NCBI GenBank assembly: GCA_963843465.1
Contig: CAWJKP010000005.1
Coordinates: 186,001 to 250,000, forward strand
DNA length: 64,000 bases
Direction: 5' to 3'
Source of the DNA: CAWJKP01 sp963843465
Lineage (GTDB): Bacteria; Planctomycetota; Planctomycetia; Pirellulales; Thermoguttaceae
Shown here: positions 59,494 to 64,000 of the stretch, in pieces
How the letters are laid out: each line of letters opens with the position of its first letter
Numbering within the stretch: the stretch's first letter is position 1
Program-made: the position numbers and the translations under genes
The notes under the pieces: generated by a model
Told to the model about the DNA's origin: nothing
Seen by the model: the letters and a program-made list of their open reading frames with translations, nothing else
The model's database searches: none

Positions 59494-60008
59494 CCGTTGA
59501 ACAACCCCTTCCTGGGATAGCCGGCTCAAGAAAACCCAACCTTTCCACGCGAACAGGGGATCAGAATTTTCCCCTCTAATCGTGCTCAGTGTACATCTTT
59601 GCCGTAGCGGTAGCAAGCCCCCCCCTCCCGTTTCTAACGCCAAGAGGGCGAGAAAAACTCGGCCGGACCCCGTTCACCAGCCAATGATATTGCGTTTGCA
59701 ACACGGTACCTGAACGACGAATATCGACGAACCACGCCAATTGAGTGATGTTCAGACGGACGGATGTTGCGTTTGCAAGAAAACGCATGACCCCCGGGGG
59801 ACAGCGTAAAGAGTTATTGAATTATCTTGCAGGGTGCGCGCATCGCACCAGGAAACGACACTTAGGGCCCGTCGAGGAATGAATTGCGGAATTCCGTAGG
59901 AACGGTGCCGAGCGGGCAATCGAAACCCGAAGCGTAAGCGAGGGTAAGTCCCTTAGGCGGCCTCGCTTACGCTTCGCGTTTACGATGCGGCCGTGAATAA
60001 TTCGGGAG
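59494..60008. other. Intergenic region with a duplicated TTGCGTTTGCAA motif
   Basis: About 515 bases without a gene. The identical 12-mer TTGCGTTTGCAA occurs at 59690-59701 and 59767-59778; it is itself a near-palindrome. A CCCGAAGCGTAAGCGAGGG palindrome follows at 59926-59978. This gap is upstream of the BON/asnB operon and downstream of cysC, so it could hold the operon's control region. Confidence 0.5.
59926..59978. repeat. Palindromic repeat, CCCGAAGCGTAAGCGAGGG family, copy 2
   Basis: CCCGAAGCGTAAGCGAGGG and CCTCGCTTACGCTTCGCG. Copy 1 is at 31553-31610. Confidence 0.8.
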
Positions 60009-60665
60009 TCAGATCTTCCCCGCCGCCCGCAGGTACGCGATCACCTCGTCGGCCAACTGGTCCGCCGACTTGCTGGCGGCGTCTAAAACCATCTCCGGCT
60101 TCGCCGGCGGTTCGTAGGGATCGTCGATCCCCGTAAAACCCTTGAGCTCTCCCGCCCGGGCCTTCTTGTAGAGCCCCTTGGGATCGCGCTTTTCACAGAC
60201 CTCCAGCGGGGCATCGACGAGGATCTCGATGAAGTCGCCTGGGGCAAGCGTCGCCCGCACCCGGTCGCGATCGATCCGATAAGGGCTGATGAAGGCCGTG
60301 ATAGCAACCATGCCGGCGTCGGCGAAGAGCTTGGCGACGGCACCGATGCGGCGGATATTCTCTTCGCGGTCTTGGGCGGAAAACCCCAGGCCGAATCGCT
60401 TGGCAAACTCCTCGCCGTGCTTGTCGCGGAGCATGCCCGGCCCGGCGTTTAATCCGTGTCGGATGTTGTCGCCGTCGAGGACGAAGCTCTGCTTTCCCTG
60501 GGAGTGGAGCTTGTGGTCGACCAGGTTGGCCACGGTACTCTTTCCGCAAGCGCTCAGTCCGGTGAACCAGACTACGCAGCCCTGATGCCCGTTTCGTGCT
60601 TCGCGTTCCTCTCGCGTGACGGCGTGCTCGTGCCAGTGGACCTGTACGTGGGGATCGTGAGTCAT
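60009..60665 (-). CDS. cysC: Adenylylsulfate kinase
   Basis: APS kinase phosphorylates adenylylsulfate to PAPS for sulfate assimilation or sulfation. The 218-residue protein starts at MTHDPHVQVHWHEHAV, preferred over a much longer N-terminus that is not family-like. Walker A is GLSACGKST (residues 36-44; the usual form is GLSGAGKST). The segments SFVLDGDNIRHGLN, GFSAQDREENIRRIGAVAKL and FIEILVDAPLEVCEKRDPKG are all typical. No sulfurylase gene is adjacent, so the role here may be in modifying polysaccharides. Confidence 0.93.
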   Translation of the reverse strand: MTHDPHVQVHWHEHAVTREEREARNGHQGCVVWFTGLSACGKSTVANLVDHKLHSQGKQSFVLDGDNIRHGLNAGPGMLRDKHGEEFAKRFGLGFSAQDREENIRRIGAVAKLFADAGMVAITAFISPYRIDRDRVRATLAPGDFIEILVDAPLEVCEKRDPKGLYKKARAGELKGFTGIDDPYEPPAKPEMVLDAASKSADQLADEVIAYLRAAGKI

Positions 60666-61044
60666 GGTGAGCAAACTCCTTTGTTGGAGACGTATCATAG
60701 CCCGAGGTGGGCCCGTGCGGCAACGGCGGACTCGAGGGGAAATGTCGCCCGGGGCGGTCTTTCGGAAAACTCTCCCCGTCTTGCCGATTTCTTGGTGATC
60801 TGGGCAAGCTATCACCGACCGTTCTACTTCCTTCGGGTTATGTCGTGTCAAGGCGGCTTGACGCAAGACGCGCAATCGCAATGATTTATCGTTTTCAAGC
60901 TGTATGCGCCGCCGAAGGCTTACCCGCACGGAGCGATATATACGCCCCCGGATTTGGTGGAGATGCAATGGGGTCGCTGAGTGGATTGCGTCGCGTTATA
61001 ATGCGTGTTTCGCTGGGTAGAGGATTGAGGATTCTGGTGCTCAC
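60666..61044. other. Intergenic region between divergent cysC and glgP
   Basis: About 380 bases with no gene recognised. It contains a possible promoter -10 element for glgP, given separately. No repeat family is seen. Confidence 0.45.
60974..61002 (+). promoter_or_regulatory. Possible glgP promoter with perfect -10 TATAAT
   Basis: TATAAT at 60997-61002, 42 bases before the glgP start codon. The expected -35 position (TCGCTG) is poor, so it would need an activator. It is the only perfect TATAAT seen in this gap. Confidence 0.4.
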
Positions 61045-63243
61045 ATGAGTCAAACCCCCACGCTTCCTTCTGTCACCGGACGCTTCCCCATGGCTCTGGG
61101 CCTGGTTGCGACCACGGTTTACGACAAGTGCATGGCCCTGGCCTCGAACCTCTGGTGGAGCTGGCACCAGGACGTGATCAATATCTTCCGCGACCTGGAC
61201 CCGATCCGCTGGCGGCAGTTGGACCACAATCCGATCGCCCTGTTGGCCGAGTTTACGCCTGAGCGGCTGGAAATGCGGGCTGCGGAGCTGGTGCTGTATA
61301 GCCGGGTCAACCACGCCTACCGGCGACTGAAGGAGTACTTGACCGAAACCCCTCTTTGGGCAAGGACCCACGCCGGAGTCCTTGGTTCCAAGCCGGTGGC
61401 CTACTTCTCCCTGGAGTTCGGGGTCCACGAATCGGTGCCCATCTATTCCGGCGGCCTGGGCGTTCTGTCGGGCGACCACGTCAAGAGCGCCAGCGCGCTG
61501 GGCGTCCCCCTGGTGGCCAGCGGCCTGTTTTACGACCAGGGCTATTTCAAGCAACAGCTTGACATGGACGGTCTGCAGGGAGAGTCGTATGTCGACACCA
61601 AAGTCGAGAACCTCCCCATACAGCCCGCCCGGACGGCCGACGGCAGACCCATCACCGTCGAGATCCAGACGCGGACCGGCCGCCTGCTGGCGAAGGTCTG
61701 GGTGATGTGCATCGGCCGGGTGAGCCTTTTCCTGCTGGACTGCAACGTCGAAGGCAACAGCCCCGAGGATCGCGGGCTCACCAGCCGGCTCTATGGCGGC
61801 GACAACCGTACGCGGATTCGCCAGGAGTTGGTGGCCGGCGTGGGCGGGGTCCGCGCGCTAAGGGCCCTGGAGATATCGCCGGGGGTTTACCACCTGAACG
61901 AGGGCCATTCGGCATTTGCGACCCTGGAGGCCATCCGCGAGCGGATGAAGCAGGACGGCCTGAGCTTCGACGACGCCTTGCGGGTCGTGGCCCAGCACAC
62001 GGTCTTCACCACCCATACCCCCGTGCCCGCCGGCCACGATCGCTTCGACACCGGCCTGATCGAGGAGCATCTCGGCCCGCTGCGCGACGAGTTGGGGATC
62101 TCGCTGGAGCAACTCATGGGCCTGGGTCGGGTCGAGCCCAAGAACGAGCATGAGACCTTTTGCATGACCGTGCTGGGACTGAAGCTCTCCCGCCGGGCCA
62201 ACGCCGTCAGCAGCCTGCACGGCCACGTCACGCGGCGGATGTGGGCCCACCTCTGGCCCTGGCGGGTCGAGGAGGAGATCCCCATCGGCCACATCACCAA
62301 CGGCGTCCACGTGGCAAGCTGGCTGGCCGGCCAGATGCAGTTCCTCTACGACCGGCACTTCCCCGCCGACTGGTACGAGCGGGTGGGCGAGTTCGACGTC
62401 TGGCAGTCGATCTTCAACGTCGACCTGGGCGAGCTCTGGGAAACGCACCACGCCCTGAAAAACCTGCTCTTGGCCTTCGTCCGCCGCCGCGTCAGCCGCC
62501 AGTGCCGCCGCCGCGGCGAAAGCGACGAGGTCGTGGAAGCCGCCCGCAACATGCTCGATCCCAACATCCTCACCATCGGCTTCGCCCGGCGATTCGCCAC
62601 CTACAAGCGGGCGGACCTGATCCTCAGCGACCTCGACCGCCTCGACAAGATCGTCAACCATCCGCAGCGCCCGCTGCAGATCATCTACGCCGGCAAGGCC
62701 CATCCGGCCGACGAGCCGGGCAAACGCTTGATCAGGCGGATCGCCAATCTCCGCTTCGACCACCGCTTCGCCCACCGCATCACCTTCATCGAGGATTACG
62801 ACATCAACGTCTGCCGGCACCTGGTCCAGGGCGTCGACGTCTGGCTCAACAATCCTCGCCGGCCCCTGGAGGCCTCCGGCACCAGCGGCCAGAAAGCGGT
62901 GCTCAACGGCGCGCTGAACCTCTCGATCCTCGACGGCTGGTGGGCGGAAGCCTACGACGGCAACAACGGTTTCGCCATCAGCAAGGGCACCAGCCACGTC
63001 AACGAGCAGATCACCGACGCCCGCGACGCCCAGTCGCTTTACGAAGTCCTGGAGAAACAAGTCGTCCCGCTCTACTACGACCGCGACATCGACGGCCTGC
63101 CGCGGCTCTGGATCAAGCGGATGATGAACTCCATCAGCTCGCTGGCCTGGCGGTTCAGCGCCCACCGCATGGTGGCCGACTACGTCAAGCTGGCCTACCT
63201 GCCCGCGGCCGGCGGCACCAGCAGCGACATGAGCTTGCACTAG
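61045..63243 (+). CDS. glgP: Alpha-glucan phosphorylase (DUF3417 type)
   Basis: A glycogen or maltodextrin phosphorylase that releases glucose-1-phosphate. The N-terminal DUF3417 domain (ALASNLWWSWHQDVINIFRD) marks the thermophile/actinobacterial branch rather than the E. coli type. The 732-residue protein has FSLEFGVHESVPIYSGGLGV, HLNEGHSAFATLEAIRER, IGFARRFATYKRADLIL, and the PLP lysine K617 in ASGTSGQKAVLNG. Together with glgC it supports a glycogen store. A repeat follows the stop. Confidence 0.94.
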   Translation: MSQTPTLPSVTGRFPMALGLVATTVYDKCMALASNLWWSWHQDVINIFRDLDPIRWRQLDHNPIALLAEFTPERLEMRAAELVLYSRVNHAYRRLKEYLTETPLWARTHAGVLGSKPVAYFSLEFGVHESVPIYSGGLGVLSGDHVKSASALGVPLVASGLFYDQGYFKQQLDMDGLQGESYVDTKVENLPIQPARTADGRPITVEIQTRTGRLLAKVWVMCIGRVSLFLLDCNVEGNSPEDRGLTSRLYGGDNRTRIRQELVAGVGGVRALRALEISPGVYHLNEGHSAFATLEAIRERMKQDGLSFDDALRVVAQHTVFTTHTPVPAGHDRFDTGLIEEHLGPLRDELGISLEQLMGLGRVEPKNEHETFCMTVLGLKLSRRANAVSSLHGHVTRRMWAHLWPWRVEEEIPIGHITNGVHVASWLAGQMQFLYDRHFPADWYERVGEFDVWQSIFNVDLGELWETHHALKNLLLAFVRRRVSRQCRRRGESDEVVEAARNMLDPNILTIGFARRFATYKRADLILSDLDRLDKIVNHPQRPLQIIYAGKAHPADEPGKRLIRRIANLRFDHRFAHRITFIEDYDINVCRHLVQGVDVWLNNPRRPLEASGTSGQKAVLNGALNLSILDGWWAEAYDGNNGFAISKGTSHVNEQITDARDAQSLYEVLEKQVVPLYYDRDIDGLPRLWIKRMMNSISSLAWRFSAHRMVADYVKLAYLPAAGGTSSDMSLH

Positions 63244-63249
63244 AGTCTT

Positions 63250-63303
63250 GTGGTGCAGGCGTCCCGCCTGCCCGGCAAAATGCAGGCGGGACGCCTGCAC
63301 CAC
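63250..63303. repeat. Palindromic repeat, GTGGTGCAGGCGTCC family, copy 2
   Basis: GTGGTGCAGGCGTCCCGCCT and CAGGCGGGACGCCTGCACCAC. It lies between glgP and the thioesterase gene. Confidence 0.88.
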
Positions 63304-63322
63304 AATAGAGCTAAGGGCTTAT

Positions 63323-63736
63323 ATGCCTCAGGTCTATGAGCACCGCCACACGGTCCGGGAGGACGAGATCGACGGCCAAGGCCACGCCAACAACGTGGCC
63401 TACGTGCAGTGGATGCAGGACGCCGCCGTGGCCCACTCGGCCGCCCAGGGCTGGCCCGGCGAGCGTTACGTCGAGGCGGGCTTCGGCTGGGTCGTCCGCC
63501 GGCATTGCATCGAATACCTCCAGCCGGCGTTGGCCGGCGATCAGCTCACCGTCCGCACCTGGGTGGCCACCATGCAGAAGGTGATGTCGCTGCGCCGCTA
63601 CCACTTCGTCCGTGCCGGCGATCAGGCCCTGCTGGCCACGGCCGAGACGATGTGGGCCTTCCTCGACTACGCTACGGCTCGGCCCGCGCGGATCCTCCCC
63701 GAAGTCGCCGCCGCCTTCACCGTGGTGGCCGATTAG
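63323..63736 (+). CDS. Acyl-CoA thioesterase, hotdog fold
   Basis: A 137-residue protein starting at MPQVYEHRHTVREDEIDGQG. The N-terminal HTVREDEIDGQGHANNVAYV holds the catalytic Asp/His region of the 4HBT/YbgC family (DxxxHxxN), and the central helix VQWMQDAAVAHSAAQGW follows. It probably hydrolyses an acyl-CoA. The length is normal. The start is chosen because the frame upstream lies over the repeat. Confidence 0.9.
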   Translation: MPQVYEHRHTVREDEIDGQGHANNVAYVQWMQDAAVAHSAAQGWPGERYVEAGFGWVVRRHCIEYLQPALAGDQLTVRTWVATMQKVMSLRRYHFVRAGDQALLATAETMWAFLDYATARPARILPEVAAAFTVVAD

Positions 63737-63748
63737 ATTTTGGATATC

Positions 63749-64000
63749 ATGAAGATCCTCGCCATCCTCGCTCATCAGCATCCGGGAAGCTTCTGTCACG
63801 CCATCGCCGAAACGGCGGTCGAAGAGTTGAAAGCCGCCGGGCATACGGTGGTCTATCACGACCTCTATGCCGAGCGGTTCGACGCCATCCTTCCGCACGA
63901 GGAGATCCCCAAGGGCTCGCCGGTGGATCCGATCGTGGCCCGGCACTGTGACGAGCTGAAGGCGGCGGACGGCTACCTGATCGTGCACCCCAACTGGTGG
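63749..64000 (+). CDS. NAD(P)H-dependent flavodoxin-fold reductase, truncated by the window edge
   Basis: Eighty-four residues of an open frame starting MKILAILAHQHPGSFCHAIA and running off the end of the window. The pattern HQHPGSFCHAI is the FMN-phosphate-binding loop of the NQO1/MdaB/KefF-type family, and DGYLIVHPNWW fits the second strand and the conserved PxWW. The complete protein would be about 180-200 residues. It starts 12 bases after the thioesterase stop, so the two may be co-transcribed. Confidence 0.85.
   Translation, partial: MKILAILAHQHPGSFCHAIAETAVEELKAAGHTVVYHDLYAERFDAILPHEEIPKGSPVDPIVARHCDELKAADGYLIVHPNWW

Noticed and set aside
61858..63303. A 481-residue minus-strand frame opposite glgP
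   Set aside because: It is a shadow of glgP; the low-complexity composition and absence of motifs argue against a gene.

Overview
The window looks like a high-GC planctomycete chromosome, most likely Pirellulales-like. Evidence: several secreted or membrane protein types typical of that group (PQQ-type propeller, DUF1207, DUF1570-type metallopeptidase, DUF1573, DUF3806-like lipoprotein, an anti-sigma factor fused to a DUF1559-like region), small zinc-ribbon and 'reg' proteins that resemble planctomycete families, few strong Shine-Dalgarno sites, and a very high density of palindromic intergenic repeats. No rRNA, tRNA or CRISPR array was recognised. The taxonomic call is inference from protein types, not from a marker-gene search.

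Layout. 0.1-7.3 kb: lipoprotein, DUF2283, rlmN, miaB, a frameshifted Uma2 nuclease, and leuA with a leucine leader peptide and attenuator upstream. 7.5-12.2 kb: small zinc ribbon protein, frameshifted lipoprotein, PQQ propeller. 12.4-17.4 kb: a defence-like island with an ATPase plus PD-(D/E)xK-like pair and an RloA/RloB-like pair, separated by a Gfo/Idh oxidoreductase. 17.6-28.4 kb: aldo/keto reductase, DUF1207, metallopeptidase, anti-sigma and ECF sigma pair, MNT/HEPN pair, frameshifted two-domain hydrolase, TPR protein. 28.6-31.3 kb: a small MITE, a broken DUF4258-type toxin with its partner, clpX. 31.8-40.8 kb: envelope proteins, holA, rsmA, ribE, eno. 41.0-42.8 kb: a second ATPase plus nuclease-like pair, frameshifted. 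42.8-47.3 kb: ndk, a LysR regulator with a dyad over its own start codon, and a RACo-like iron-sulfur ASKHA protein. 47.7-53.9 kb: TerB-DnaJ-TPR fusion, RelE/XRE pair, thiamine-diphosphate decarboxylase. 54.0-64.0 kb: DUF1573, then a glycogen-flavoured stretch (glgC, asnB, two BON proteins, cysC, DUF3417-type glucan phosphorylase), a thioesterase and a truncated flavodoxin-fold reductase.

Three themes stand out. First, leuA appears to be controlled by classical ribosome-mediated attenuation: promoter, an 18-codon leader peptide with six leucines in codons that should be rare at this GC, mutually exclusive hairpins and an intrinsic terminator. Second, many different palindromic repeat families occur, several bounded by GTAG/CTAC like REPIN elements; they sit in intergenic gaps, supply stop codons, abut start codons, and in two cases lie in frame inside genes (asnB and a hydrolase). 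Third, AAA/ABC-type ATPases paired with small nuclease-like proteins, plus three toxin-antitoxin-like pairs, indicate an accessory defence load. Five genes carry single-base-type frameshifts, which may be real decay or residual sequencing error.
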